This document shows positions 20,810-31,682 of a DNA stretch of 64,000 bases, one piece after another; within the stretch, counting starts at the first letter, position 1; every line of letters begins with the position of its first letter. Both the position numbers and the translations under genes were made by a program. Source of the DNA: Strigamia acuminata (lineage: Eukaryota; Arthropoda; Chilopoda; Geophilomorpha; Linotaeniidae); assembly GCA_949358305.1 (NCBI GenBank), contig OX442314.1, forward strand, positions 8,611,060 to 8,675,059, given 5' to 3'. Under the pieces are notes generated by a model, which saw only the letters and a list, made by a program, of their open reading frames with translations, had not been told where the DNA came from and made no database searches.

Positions 20810-23800
20810 TTAGTTCTTCCCCACGACTTTGCCGTCCCGAATGAACGGATTATTGCTTCGTCGTGGTCGAAGGTTGATTTTCGATGTGCATGTAGATCGT
20901 GACTCTACTTGCTCGTTCATCTCCGATGTGTTGGCATTTTTCTCCTTATTAATTTTTTTATTCTCCATTTCAGAAGTACATTCTTCTGCTTCCTCCCTCT
21001 CCGAAATTGCTTGCTCCGGCTGAGTTGGAGCCTCGTCGGCTGGGGATTCGGCGTCGAAGAATTCATCCTCGTTCTCCGTTATATTTTCAGCTTCATTTGT
21101 TTTTTGGAACGTGTCGACCACGGTGCCCCCTTGGCCGCTGTGTGTCTGACCTTCCAGCCAAATTTCCTGTGGAAATTCTGGCAGATATGGCCTTAAATCT
21201 CGGCCATGTATCGACTGAAAATTTTTGTTGTCCTCTAAGCGGCGCAGTTGGTATGCGTTGCCGCCGTGTTCGGCCACAATTACATAGGGACCGTCCCTCT
21301 TGTCGGCTAAACCGGCGGCGATGCCCCTCGCTGCATTGGACAACGTGTGTGCCTCCTTCCACACTAGATCGTTCACTTTAAAGTTCGCGAAAGCGAGATC
21401 GCCTTCCTTATCTGCGATTCGCTCTCTCATGTTGAAAATATGCGCCATCATATGCTGGTATGTGTCGGATATAGTCTGTTCCAACCGGCACACGTACTCA
21501 TGTGGGCTCGATGGGTCTAATACGTTAACAGCTTCGGCCACGCGTGGGTCCCATGGCATCCTTAATTCGCGGGCGAAGTTGAGGTACGCCGGTGAGAATT
21601 CGCGTGTTCTTGACACGGTTGAGCGAATGCTGAAAGCGATTTCTCGCAGGTATTCGTCCCATCGGTTGTGAATATCAGTGAATACTGTCAGCGCATATTT
21701 TATGTCTTTATTTAATCTCTCGACTGGATTTGTCTGAGGATTATACGTGGAGGTGTTCGATGCATCCATTTTAAATTTTCTACAGAAGTCTTTGTATATT
21801 TTTGCTCGGAATTGGGGGCCGTTATCCGAAATGAGTTTTCTGGGAAACCCAAATCGCATTGCCACGTCGTAAAGGCACTCGACTATATTTTCAGCCGAGG
21901 GCTTCGCGAGGGCGTACAGCTCCGGCCATCGGGTGGCCACATCCATAATTACGAGAATATACATGTTCTTGTTTCCAGTTGTGGGCTTGGGGCCCATCAA
22001 GTCAATGCTTAAGCAGTCAAACGGTGCGTAGGGTCCGAGAGACATGGCGTTTCTGGCTACTTTATCTCGCGGTCTACACGCTTGGCACCGGGGGCAGTGT
22101 CGGATAAATTTCGTTATCTTTTGCCGCGCGCCCGGCCAGAAGAAAAGTTGTTTTACTCGATAAAGGGTTCTCGCTATGCCGGAATGGCTGGCGAGCGGGT
22201 GTCCGTGCATTAGCCACAACAGTCGGGTGTGCAGCGATGCCGGTACGACCACCTTAACCGAGTTTCCCGCTCCGCTGAGGTCGTCCTGAAACGTCGGGTG
22301 GTATTTTACCAGGAGTTCATCGTCTATGAGGTAGCTCGTTGCCTCTTTGGCGAACTGTTTTCGGCGGTGAGGGTTTGTCATCCCTTCCGGAAATTCGCCG
22401 TTTAGCAAATATTGCGTTATAATTTGACATTTCGTGTCTGCTGCCTGGTGTTCGACGAACTCACGTCTCGTGGGTGGAGCGTATTGTGTTTTTTCTTCAA
22501 TTTTTGCTGTGAAGGCGCGTAGTAGTGTTTTGTGGGTTTCTCCGGGGGGCGGAGATTGAATTTCGGATGTTGAATCGTTCGTCCCAGCTGGCTGGTATGT
22601 TCGAGTCCAAAAACCACAAAACGTTCTATCTTCGGGCTCCATCACTGGTAGCTCGTTCGCCTTTCGCAAACGCCATATTCTCCGTGGAGTCGGGCAGTAC
22701 AAGAGGTGGGTGTCGTCCTCGCCGTCGTCGTCTGGACCTTGGGGGTCAGAGGCTGGGGCTCTTGAGAGGGCGTCGGCCACATGATTGTACTTCCCGGGGC
22801 GGTACGTAATTGTTATATCGCACGCCATTAACTCCAGTTGCCATCGCGCGAGTCGGCCGGAAGGTTCCTTGAGCTTCATCAACCAGCTTAGTGCCTGGTG
22901 ATCTGTCTGAACCTCGAAGTTCGTGTACTCCAGATAGTCGCGAAATTTCCGAACTGCCCAAATTACGGCTAGGCATTCCAATTCCGTTGCCGTGTAATTT
23001 TTCTCCGCGCCCTGTATTTTTCTGCTTATAAACATACAGGGTACTTCCTGCGAGATTCCGTTGTACACGTGGGTCTGCAGAAGGGCTGCACCCAGTCCGA
23101 TTTTACTCGCGTCGGTGTGCAACACGAACGGTCGGTTTAGGTCCGGCAATGGCATCTTTTCGACGTCAGCCAGCATTTGCTTGATAGTGCTAAATGCGGC
23201 CTCGCACTGGACCGTCCACTCAAACTCTTTATCCGTTTGTAAGAGATCCGTTATAGGCGCGGCCACCTCAGCCAGACCAGCGAGTAGTCGGCCGAAGAAA
23301 TTGACCATGCCCATAAATCTCTGGACACCTTTTATATCTTCGGGTGCGGGGAATCCGTTTATTGCTTTGACCTTTTCGGGGTCAATCGCGATTCCCTCGA
23401 CTCCTATTCGATATCCTAGGAAGGCAAGCTCTTTTCTGCAAAACTTGCTCTTCCCTGGATGGATGTGGAGTCCCGCCTTGGCTAGGCGAGAGACCACTCT
23501 ATCGATGTGGTCTATATGCTCTTCGAATGTGTCCGACGTTATTATGATGTCGTCGAGATACGCCCACACGAAGTCGTGAAGCATATCTCCCAACACGCTT
23601 TCGATCAATTTCTGGAACGTGCTCGGGGCGTTTACTAGCCCGAACGGCATCACGTTGAACATTAATCTTCCTATCGGGGAGTAGAAAGCCGTTTTCAGTT
23701 TGTCTTCGGGTTTGAGCTCCACTTGCCAATACCCCTTTGACAGGTCCATGGTGGTTACCCACTTAAATGGGCTCAGCTCCCGGAGAATCGAGTCTATAGA

Positions 23801-24841
23801 CGGCATCTGAATCGGGTCTATAACTGTTATCGCGTTCAGGGGGCGATAATCAATGCATAGTCGAGGTTCCGAGCCTGGACGCATTACCAGGACGATCCGC
23901 ATGGCGTATTCGCCCAGGGCTTGTGTTACTATGCCCTTGTCGAGCATGTCTTGGCACATTTGCGTCACAATGTCTCTTTTCTGGGGGTTCATCCCCTTGT
24001 AAGGCACTCGAATCGGCTTGTCTGTGGTTAAGACTATTTCGTGCGTTGCTTCTGTTGTTCGACCGGGTGTCTTGGTCAAAATTCTTTCATGTTTCCGAAG
24101 CACTCGCCTTAGCAGCGATGCCTCGCCAACACGCAGTGCCGCCTCCTCGACCAGTGTGTCCACGACGTTACTCCTCTGTAATTCCAGAGTGAAGGCTGCG
24201 AAATCGTAATCTTGGACGAATTTTCGCAATCCTCGTCCGTATTCCTCTTTGTCCTTGGCTTCGTCCAGTAGTTTTTGGGGAACTACGGGGACTGGCCGTT
24301 CTCCCTCGGGACTTATCCAGTTCCATGAACGGGTTATCGGGTTTGGCTGAATTTTCAGTTTTGCCATGATATCCATCCCTAGGAGGAATACTTTGTCGTG
24401 GGATGGCAAGACTATGAAGGGATGGGACAGGTTCCCTCCCTTCCAGTCGATCATGATGCGAACTACGCCCTTCGGCTTGACGTAGCCGTTGGCGGTGAGT
24501 AATTCTACGTTCGCGTTTACTTGTGCCACTTTTTTTTCGATATCCAAGTCCTTTACTATATCTTCGGATATGAATGAGCGGTCCGCTCCCGAGTCCAGCA
24601 GACCGAACATTTTCTGATTCTCTATCTCCACTGGTAGCATACACAGAGTTTCGCAATGTGCTTTCGTGACATTGCAGTGAAATACGCGTAATGTCTGGGG
24701 CTCGACCTCCAGATTGAACGGAGGGTCCGTCCAATCCATGTCGACGTCTGGTTTCGTTCTCACTTGCATACTCGTTAACGTCACTTTTTCCTCCTTCTTC
24801 GGAATGGTCTGTATGCGGTCTTTGATCTGTGCCTCTGCCAA
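20810..24841 (-). CDS. pol: Gypsy Pol: protease, RT, RNase H, integrase
   Basis: Intact 1,343-codon frame. The protease motif LLDSGADRSF is near residue 80. RT has TTMDLSKGYWQVEL and the YLDDIII catalytic box. RNase H has VLHTDASKIGLGAAL. Integrase has an H..H..C..C zinc region (HPLASHSG, CPRCQAC) and the D, D, E residues around SIDLMGPK, ISDNGPQF and NPVERLNKD. A GPY/F-like stretch (RDGPYVIV) follows, and there is no chromodomain. The frame is open well upstream of the first Met into the gag overlap, so it is probably made by -1 frameshifting rather than from its own start. The acidic C-terminal tail is of unknown use. Confidence 0.95.
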   Translation of the reverse strand: MAEAQIKDRIQTIPKKEEKVTLTSMQVRTKPDVDMDWTDPPFNLEVEPQTLRVFHCNVTKAHCETLCMLPVEIENQKMFGLLDSGADRSFISEDIVKDLDIEKKVAQVNANVELLTANGYVKPKGVVRIMIDWKGGNLSHPFIVLPSHDKVFLLGMDIMAKLKIQPNPITRSWNWISPEGERPVPVVPQKLLDEAKDKEEYGRGLRKFVQDYDFAAFTLELQRSNVVDTLVEEAALRVGEASLLRRVLRKHERILTKTPGRTTEATHEIVLTTDKPIRVPYKGMNPQKRDIVTQMCQDMLDKGIVTQALGEYAMRIVLVMRPGSEPRLCIDYRPLNAITVIDPIQMPSIDSILRELSPFKWVTTMDLSKGYWQVELKPEDKLKTAFYSPIGRLMFNVMPFGLVNAPSTFQKLIESVLGDMLHDFVWAYLDDIIITSDTFEEHIDHIDRVVSRLAKAGLHIHPGKSKFCRKELAFLGYRIGVEGIAIDPEKVKAINGFPAPEDIKGVQRFMGMVNFFGRLLAGLAEVAAPITDLLQTDKEFEWTVQCEAAFSTIKQMLADVEKMPLPDLNRPFVLHTDASKIGLGAALLQTHVYNGISQEVPCMFISRKIQGAEKNYTATELECLAVIWAVRKFRDYLEYTNFEVQTDHQALSWLMKLKEPSGRLARWQLELMACDITITYRPGKYNHVADALSRAPASDPQGPDDDGEDDTHLLYCPTPRRIWRLRKANELPVMEPEDRTFCGFWTRTYQPAGTNDSTSEIQSPPPGETHKTLLRAFTAKIEEKTQYAPPTRREFVEHQAADTKCQIITQYLLNGEFPEGMTNPHRRKQFAKEATSYLIDDELLVKYHPTFQDDLSGAGNSVKVVVPASLHTRLLWLMHGHPLASHSGIARTLYRVKQLFFWPGARQKITKFIRHCPRCQACRPRDKVARNAMSLGPYAPFDCLSIDLMGPKPTTGNKNMYILVIMDVATRWPELYALAKPSAENIVECLYDVAMRFGFPRKLISDNGPQFRAKIYKDFCRKFKMDASNTSTYNPQTNPVERLNKDIKYALTVFTDIHNRWDEYLREIAFSIRSTVSRTREFSPAYLNFARELRMPWDPRVAEAVNVLDPSSPHEYVCRLEQTISDTYQHMMAHIFNMRERIADKEGDLAFANFKVNDLVWKEAHTLSNAARGIAAGLADKRDGPYVIVAEHGGNAYQLRRLEDNKNFQSIHGRDLRPYLPEFPQEIWLEGQTHSGQGGTVVDTFQKTNEAENITENEDEFFDAESPADEAPTQPEQAISEREEAEECTSEMENKKINKEKNANTSEMNEQVESRSTCTSKINLRPRRSNNPFIRDGKVVGKN

Positions 24842-24912
24842 GGCATGACCTGCGGGTCCAGTGTGATATTTCTTCTTTTTAATTTCCGCGGCTGGCGCAG
24901 ACGAAGCTGAAT

Positions 24913-25431
24913 TTATTTCGGCGACGCCTGCGCTTGGAAGTTTTTTGCCAGGTTAGTATTTAACTCCATCATCATTTTCATCATGGTTTGCATGATGTCT
25001 TTTTCTTTGACGGTTTTCTCACATTTATCTGAGTAGTGGCCGTATTCTTCACAGCTGTAACATTTGATGTTACTTTTATCCCCTGTGGGAGTGAATCCCG
25101 GTTTTTTCGGGACGAAGGGCGTCGGGAATCGTCTTTTTCCTCCCAATGCTCCTCTCGCTTTTGTCGCCTGCACGTGTGCTCTGAATTGCGTGATTGCTAA
25201 GGCCCGGTGTGCATGGTGTAAATAGGGACCTTGATCGTCGCATCCCGTTGATAAGTTTTCGAGGTGCTCATTTAGGGCTTCCTCGTCGCTTGATGCTGGC
25301 TCCTCTTCTTTAGCCGTGGCGAGAGGTGTTGTCTCTTCGACTTTCTCCATCTGGGTGGAGTCCGTTGAGGTCACCTGCATCGCCGTCGCTGCCGGTGCTT
25401 TCTTTGGGGCAGCCATCGGGTTGGCTGGAAG
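24913..25431 (-). CDS. gag: Gypsy Gag, C-terminal part with zinc knuckle
   Basis: Encodes the downstream part of Gag: an Ala/Pro/Thr and acidic linker, then one CCHC knuckle (CYSCEEYGHYSDKC), and a short C-terminal helix before the stop at 24913. It is in frame with the 5' gag segment at 31683-33774 once the copia element and one copy of its 5-bp duplication are discounted, so gag was intact before copia arrived. Confidence 0.85.
   Translation of the reverse strand, partial: LPANPMAAPKKAPAATAMQVTSTDSTQMEKVEETTPLATAKEEEPASSDEEALNEHLENLSTGCDDQGPYLHHAHRALAITQFRAHVQATKARGALGGKRRFPTPFVPKKPGFTPTGDKSNIKCYSCEEYGHYSDKCEKTVKEKDIMQTMMKMMMELNTNLAKNFQAQASPK
24940..24946 (-). promoter_or_regulatory. Programmed -1 frameshift site A_AAA_AAC
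   Basis: On the minus strand gag reads GCA AAA AAC in frame 0, so the heptamer A AAA AAC is in the correct X XXY YYZ register. A -1 slip enters the pol frame, which is open from here through the protease. Six bases downstream GCGCAG begins, and its complement CTGCGC follows after ~27 nt, giving a candidate stimulatory stem. The gag stop lies 28 nt past the heptamer. Confidence 0.8.
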
Positions 25432-25436
25432 AGTAC

Positions 25437-26295
25437 TGTAGGACACTCGCCAAAATATTCATAAACGCAGTGGAAATAATAAAATACCCGATATATGAAT
25501 GTCCTATCCAATAAATCGTCAAACGTCGGGCGGCGCGTCGTTAGGCTTTCCGGCGATGCGTATGCTCGGCGTCGTTCGCGTTGTGGAAACGTTCGCTCCT
25601 CGGGACGTGTATTCAACGTGAAATACAACGAAAATAAATATAAAGTTTTGTAAAATAAATGTACTCACATGTGATAATGTTATATTATCACATATTAACC
25701 AATGTGAAACCAATGTCTGGGTTTCAGAATCCAAGCTGTGTTCAAATGTAGTTGAATCTTAAATGTAATGTCCAAAACTGTTAGTTTTCCATGCCTAGAA
25801 AATAGGTGAAGTTGGTCCAATCTGGGCCTATTTTCATGAATGTATAATGAGGTGTCTGGCAGAAGAAAAACACACGTACACGGTTGAAAACTAAAACAGA
25901 ATGAATGACTTTTATTCTGGTGACGTCATTGAATTTACACACAGTACAAATCTTATGACAAAACGAAAAAGATAATAAATAAAGATACAATCTCTCACCA
26001 CGATGATGTCATTGCTTTGACATCATCACCACAGACTAACACGTTACGAGAACATTAACACATTTCGTGTGGCGCCCTCGTACCGCATACAAGCAACAAC
26101 ACTATAACATTTTACATCAAATAAGCCGAAATTCATCCAGTTTATACAATAAACGATCAACATATATCAAACCATTTACTGACACAAATATGCTTTCACA
26201 ATTTCGACTTAAGACTCTAAATTCTCGTATTTAAACAATGTTATACAATTCAATTATCAGATTTTAACGTCTAACAATTATCTCTTTATGTAACA
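25437..26295 (-). repeat. Copia 3' LTR
   Basis: Begins TGTAGGACAC and ends TATGTAACA on the plus strand. It is preceded on the element's strand by aaggaggtga (26296-26308), the polypurine tract. Confidence 0.95.
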
Positions 26296-26330
26296 ATCAC
26301 CTCCTTAAATGTTACACGTTATATCTTGAT

Positions 26331-29300
26331 TCAAACATCCAACATATCTGCACACAAGTCTTTTAACCGGTCCTGAGGCAGCCACTTTGTGAACAAATCT
26401 GCTAAATTCCATTTTGTCGGAATTTTCTCAATTGAGAAATACTTTTTCTCGAACCAGTCTCTTAAGAAGCAATAGCGTATTCGGATATGTTTAGTTTTAG
26501 AATTTTCAAGATCATTTTCCACAAATTGTATCGATGACAACGAATCCGAATACACTATTGGCATATTAATATAATCAAAAAGCACACAGCTTTCGAATAT
26601 GCTGGATAGCCAATATCCTTCCTGGACGGCGTGAACTAGCGCCAAATATTCCGCCTCCATAGTACTGCACGCGACGGAACTTTGTTTCCGACAACCCCAA
26701 CTAATGAGGGCATCGCCCATAAACAATGCAAACCCCCCAAAACTCTTGCAGTGATGGAGGTCCGTCGCCCAGGAAGCATCGGTGTAAATGCGCAAATCTG
26801 TATTTATACACTTTGATAAATTAACACAATAATTTTTAGTATTCACAACGTATTGAGCAATTTGCACAAGAGCCTTGACGTGTTTCTGAGTGTAGCTTGT
26901 GTTAAATTGGGACATGTATATTGTGGAATATAAAATGTCCGGCCTTGTCCTGGACGCGAGGAACATCAAACTCCCGACCAGCGAACGATATGGAAAGTCT
27001 GAGTTCGGATCAACTTCTTTAACATTGTGATTAAACGTTGACCCGGCTGCAATAGGAACTCTCACTTTCGTATTTTGAGTCAAGTTGAATTTCACAGCCA
27101 ACTTATCTATGAAATGCTTCTGGTGGAGGCATACCTTCCCATTCTCACGATAAAATTTCACACCTAGCAATTTTGTGATCCGACCCAAGTTCACAATGTT
27201 GAATTTTTGTTTAATGAGGTCAATTAGGGCGCTCTGGGTTTCCACATCTTTTGCAAACAAAATCATGTCGTCCACGTATATCAAGAGGACGGCATTGCGA
27301 TCAAAAGTGTAAACGCAATTGCATCCAATCACTTTGGTGAAACCCAAATCCAGCAGACTGGTATTTAACTCCTCGAACCACATCCTGCCGGATTGGTGTA
27401 ATCCGTACAATGATTTGTACAGGAGCCAAACATTGTCCGTTCCCGGTGTTTTGAATCCTTGCGGGATCTCCATATGTATGGGACAATCTAATTTGCCGTA
27501 AAGGTACGCGCATTTGACGTCCAGATGGACGTCGACCCAGCCACGCAAGATCACCAATAAACAGAAAAACAGTCGGATTAATGTGAAATTTACGACCGGC
27601 GAGAACACTTCTGTGTAGTCCACACCTTGCGTTTGTCTAAACCCTTGTGCGACTACCCTGGCACGATATCTCACAATATTGCCATCTTCGTCTGGTTTCA
27701 ACTTGTATACCCATTTGTGACCCAAGACCTTGGCCTTCGGTCGCGGCACCTCCTCGTACACTTCTCTTTCTTGTAATGTTTCAATCTCCTCTTCCATCGC
27801 CTCTCTCCATTCTTTAGATTGAGGCGAGGAAGCTGCCTCCTCGTATGTTTTGGGCTGCGTGACAGCACAATACACGCTGATGGGAGGTGTCGTTGCAGTG
27901 AGAACCGTCTCCATTGGTTCCTCGTCGGACGATTGCTCGATTGTATTGATGGGCTCCTTCACTGGGGTGAAATCGAATTTTAATGGATTGAAAAATATCC
28001 TATTTCCCCGGCAATACGCTTCAACATCTTTCTTTGTTTTCAAAGGCCCTGTGCCATCTGGTGCGTAAAACAGCACATCAATTCTCCCAGCTGTAACACC
28101 TCCTTGCCTGGTCACTTGCTCCCTATCCCACCCATCTGCATCTGTGGTTCGGGTGGCAATTCGAGGTTTCTTAACTTTTGCCCCCCCTTGGACTGGCTGT
28201 GTGGGAATAGGCGCTTGGGCCATTGGTCCCACTTGTGGTGGGACCTGCGCGAGGGGTGCTGGGACTTTACGCATAACGGGAGGCGAACCCGGTGGTGTAG
28301 TGGGTGGCATCGGATCATGGAATTCCTGTTGATACAACCCACTCTCATCCGAATCGTAACCATTTGTATCCAAATCTGGTTGTTGAACATTTATGTCCAC
28401 AGCATTAAAGGACTTCCAGTCCCTGGACTCATCAATGACTAAATGTTTTGTTTCGACTACCTCATTTGTAATTGGATTCCAAACCCTATAACCCCTTGTA
28501 GTGAATGCATACCCCACCAGTATGCCCTTCCATGCTCTTGAGTCGAGTTTGCTAGCTCTTTTGGGTTTGGGAATATGTACGAAACATAACGAGCCAATTG
28601 CACGTAAATGCTTCACTGCCATGCTTCTTTGTCTGAATTTAATGTAAGGAATTTGTCCCTTCGCAAATAAATGTGGATACCTGTTCTTTAAATAAATGTA
28701 GCTGACAGCCAATTCTGCCCACAAAATCCACGGCAAATTTGTATCCTCAATTATTGCGCGCACATTGTTTAATATTGAGCGGTTTAATCGCTCCGCAATG
28801 CCGTTCATTTGTGCTGAGTACGGGTTTGTTCTTTGGGCACCAATGCCCTTTTGTTGCAGAAAAGAATCAAATTCCTTGCTGCAAAACTCTCCACCCCGAT
28901 CCGTTCTAATTTCATGAACTTTCCTATTTGAACGGCGCTCAACGCGCGCCAAGAATGTTTTAAAAATCGGAAAGGCCTCATCTTTTGTTTTCATAGGATA
29001 AACCCACGAAAAACGCGTTGCATCATCAACAATGCACAACAGATAACGTGCACCACCCAGTGATGTTGTGGGGTTGGGCCCCCACACGTCTATATGCAAC
29101 AATTCAAGCGGTTCCCCACGCTCGCGATCATCTCTAACTTTGTAATTAGCACGGGTTGATTTTGCAATTCTGCATGAATCGCACGCAAAATTGTTTAGAT
29201 TTCCTGTGAAATCTAAACCCGTGGTCTCCTCACTTTTCAACAACGTGGCTAGCCCCTGAACATGCATGTGGGCAAAACGCTTATGCCACGTGTCGACCGA

Positions 29301-30752
29301 AACTGCAAAACTTTGCACAACAGGTGCAGGTTGTTGGGAAACAATTTCATAATTTGGACTCTTGCTCTGCAATTGCTCAATTCGTTTTACAACATTTTGT
29401 TCAATCAATGGTAAAACCTGGGTAACATTTTGTGAAATTGGATTAACAATGGTATTTGACACATTTTGATTCATTTGAACCTGGCCTTGGACACGATACA
29501 ATCCATCTGTCTGCCTGTTCGCTAACAATAAACACTCTTTGTTGTTTTGTAAATACACTCTCAACACACCATTGTAAATGTGTTGATTGAACCCTGCTTC
29601 ATCAATTTTAGCACTCGAAATTAAATTGCGTTTGAAACCCTTGACAAAATACACATTTATTAAGTCCACATGGTTGTGGATTCCATTCGCAAATGTGCTG
29701 ATGTTTACAGCACCACAGCCAGTAATACTAGCTGTGCCCTGGCCCAATTGTAATTTGGTTGGAGGTAATGACTTGAAAGTCTGAAAATATTCCAATTTTC
29801 CACATACATGGTCTGATGCGCCGGAATCCACAAACCATGCGTCCTCATCACATACTTTTTCAATTGAATTGGACACACTTTCCCCCAAAAATGATGCATA
29901 AAAGGCTCCACGCAAACCCTTGCCTCGTTGGGGCTGTCCGCGCCCTTTGCCACGTCCACGAGTGTTGTCCTGTTGTTTTGTATTTGGCATTTGACAGTTC
30001 CGTGCAATATGTCCCTTTTCGTGGCAATTGTAACATAAAATATTGGAAAAGTTGCTCTTACCTCCTTTGTTGTCTTGTTTCCTCGATCCTTGCTGATTGT
30101 TGGAAGCACTGACACTGAGAGCACTGGATTCCATCGTTGGAGAACTCGTTCCTGTCGTGTATCGACGACGTGCACTCTCGGCAAGCAATGCCTCGGAAAC
30201 TTTATCAAACGTGAAGTCCCCGTCACTCCACTGGTAAATAGCCTGCACTTGATGTTCGTAGTCTTTACGAATTCTATTTATTAAAGTATAGGCTTTTACT
30301 TTGTCATTCGGCTCTTGTTTTATTGATTTCAATTCGTCGGCTGCCAATTCGACACGTGTGATAAACGTATCGACTTCCTCTTTATCGCCGCAACGTATCG
30401 TGTAGAAATCCTCGAGAATCTTTGCATTTCTCGCGACTGACGTGGGTTCATGCAGCTTTTTCAGGTAATCCCATACCTCTTTCGATGTATCCAGCTTTAA
30501 CAGCGACGGTTTCAGTCTGGTTGCGACGCTGTTGCACAAAATTCCACGTGCACGAGCTTTCCGCTTCTCGTATTTCGCCAAATCCGCTGCCGACGTTCCA
30601 TCCGGCGGCGCTTTAATTGTTTCGTCGTGGAATCCCCACAAATTGAGTTCCTGAAGCAACAATTGAACGTCCACTTTCCACGTCTCGTAGTTGTTTTTGT
30701 CAAGCGGCGCGATTCCTGCCGCCGCCGACGCCGCGCTTCCCTTCGACGCCAT
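26331..30752 (-). CDS. Copia Gag-Pol polyprotein (1,473 aa)
   Basis: Single ORF in copia order. The Gag region has a UBN2-like helical part and a CCHC knuckle CYNCHEKGHIARNC at residues 240-253. The protease has FVDSGASDHVC at 307-317. Integrase has the HKRFAHMH...CDSCRIAK zinc region and the D, D, E set around LHIDVWGP, RTDRGGEF and NGIAERLN. RT has the YVDDMILFA box. RNase H has YTDASWATD and TMEAEYLAL near the C-terminus. I see no internal stop or frameshift, and family length is normal. Host factors are not readable from the sequence. Confidence 0.97.
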   Translation of the reverse strand: MASKGSAASAAAGIAPLDKNNYETWKVDVQLLLQELNLWGFHDETIKAPPDGTSAADLAKYEKRKARARGILCNSVATRLKPSLLKLDTSKEVWDYLKKLHEPTSVARNAKILEDFYTIRCGDKEEVDTFITRVELAADELKSIKQEPNDKVKAYTLINRIRKDYEHQVQAIYQWSDGDFTFDKVSEALLAESARRRYTTGTSSPTMESSALSVSASNNQQGSRKQDNKGGKSNFSNILCYNCHEKGHIARNCQMPNTKQQDNTRGRGKGRGQPQRGKGLRGAFYASFLGESVSNSIEKVCDEDAWFVDSGASDHVCGKLEYFQTFKSLPPTKLQLGQGTASITGCGAVNISTFANGIHNHVDLINVYFVKGFKRNLISSAKIDEAGFNQHIYNGVLRVYLQNNKECLLLANRQTDGLYRVQGQVQMNQNVSNTIVNPISQNVTQVLPLIEQNVVKRIEQLQSKSPNYEIVSQQPAPVVQSFAVSVDTWHKRFAHMHVQGLATLLKSEETTGLDFTGNLNNFACDSCRIAKSTRANYKVRDDRERGEPLELLHIDVWGPNPTTSLGGARYLLCIVDDATRFSWVYPMKTKDEAFPIFKTFLARVERRSNRKVHEIRTDRGGEFCSKEFDSFLQQKGIGAQRTNPYSAQMNGIAERLNRSILNNVRAIIEDTNLPWILWAELAVSYIYLKNRYPHLFAKGQIPYIKFRQRSMAVKHLRAIGSLCFVHIPKPKRASKLDSRAWKGILVGYAFTTRGYRVWNPITNEVVETKHLVIDESRDWKSFNAVDINVQQPDLDTNGYDSDESGLYQQEFHDPMPPTTPPGSPPVMRKVPAPLAQVPPQVGPMAQAPIPTQPVQGGAKVKKPRIATRTTDADGWDREQVTRQGGVTAGRIDVLFYAPDGTGPLKTKKDVEAYCRGNRIFFNPLKFDFTPVKEPINTIEQSSDEEPMETVLTATTPPISVYCAVTQPKTYEEAASSPQSKEWREAMEEEIETLQEREVYEEVPRPKAKVLGHKWVYKLKPDEDGNIVRYRARVVAQGFRQTQGVDYTEVFSPVVNFTLIRLFFCLLVILRGWVDVHLDVKCAYLYGKLDCPIHMEIPQGFKTPGTDNVWLLYKSLYGLHQSGRMWFEELNTSLLDLGFTKVIGCNCVYTFDRNAVLLIYVDDMILFAKDVETQSALIDLIKQKFNIVNLGRITKLLGVKFYRENGKVCLHQKHFIDKLAVKFNLTQNTKVRVPIAAGSTFNHNVKEVDPNSDFPYRSLVGSLMFLASRTRPDILYSTIYMSQFNTSYTQKHVKALVQIAQYVVNTKNYCVNLSKCINTDLRIYTDASWATDLHHCKSFGGFALFMGDALISWGCRKQSSVACSTMEAEYLALVHAVQEGYWLSSIFESCVLFDYINMPIVYSDSLSSIQFVENDLENSKTKHIRIRYCFLRDWFEKKYFSIEKIPTKWNLADLFTKWLPQDRLKDLCADMLDV

Positions 30753-30802
30753 TTTTCCGTCGTATCGTCGCTATTTTCCGTCGATATCGGGTTTTAGCAG
30801 AA

Positions 30803-30818
30803 CCATCCTCTGCTACCA
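30803..30818 (-). promoter_or_regulatory. Copia primer-binding site, initiator tRNA-Met
   Basis: On the minus strand TGGTAGCAGAGG follows the 5' LTR directly. Its complement, CTCTGCTACCA, is the 3' acceptor stem plus CCA of eukaryotic initiator tRNA-Met. The match is about 11-12 nt. Confidence 0.75.
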
Positions 30819-31677
30819 TGTAGGACACTCGCCAAAATATTCATAAACGCAGTGGAAATAATAAAATACCCGATATATGAATGTCCTATCCAATAAATCG
30901 TCAAACGTCGGGCGGCGCGTCGTTAGGCTTTCCGGCGATGCGTATGCTCGGCGTCGTTCGCGTTGTGGAAACGTTCGCTCCTCGGGACGTGTATTCAACG
31001 TGAAATACAACGAAAATAAATATAAAGTTTTGTAAAATAAATGTACTCACATGTGATAATGTTATATTATCACATATTAACCAATGTGAAACCAATGTCT
31101 GGGTTTCAGAATCCAAGCTGTGTTCAAATGTAGTTGAATCTTAAATGTAATGTCCAAAACTGTTAGTTTTCCATGCCTAGAAAATAGGTGAAGTTGGTCC
31201 AATCTGGGCCTATTTTCATGAATGTATAATGAGGTGTCTGGCAGAAGAAAAACACACGTACACGGTTGAAAACTAAAACAGAATGAATGACTTTTATTCT
31301 GGTGACGTCATTGAATTTACACACAGTACAAATCTTATGACAAAACGAAAAAGATAATAAATAAAGATACAATCTCTCACCACGATGATGTCATTGCTTT
31401 GACATCATCACCACAGACTAACACGTTACGAGAACATTAACACATTTCGTGTGGCGCCCTCGTACCGCATACAAGCAACAACACTATAACATTTTACATC
31501 AAATAAGCCGAAATTCATCCAGTTTATACAATAAACGATCAACATATATCAAACCATTTACTGACACAAATATGCTTTCACAATTTCGACTTAAGACTCT
31601 AAATTCTCGTATTTAAACAATGTTATACAATTCAATTATCAGATTTTAACGTCTAACAATTATCTCTTTATGTAACA
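30819..31677 (-). repeat. Copia 5' LTR
   Basis: Same 859 bp as the LTR at 25437-26295. The short shadow ORFs in the two copies are identical, supporting near-zero divergence. Confidence 0.95.
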
Positions 31678-31682
31678 AGTAC

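Larger units (their letters stand above)
25437..31677 (-). mobile_element. Ty1/copia LTR retrotransposon, full length, nested in gypsy gag
   Basis: LTRs at 25437-26295 and 30819-31677 are both 859 bp and appear identical where compared. The target duplication AGTAC is at 25432-25436 and 31678-31682. Length is 6,241 bp, with a single uninterrupted 1,473-codon gag-pol ORF, so it is potentially autonomous and very recent. It inserted in the same orientation as the host gypsy. Confidence 0.97.
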
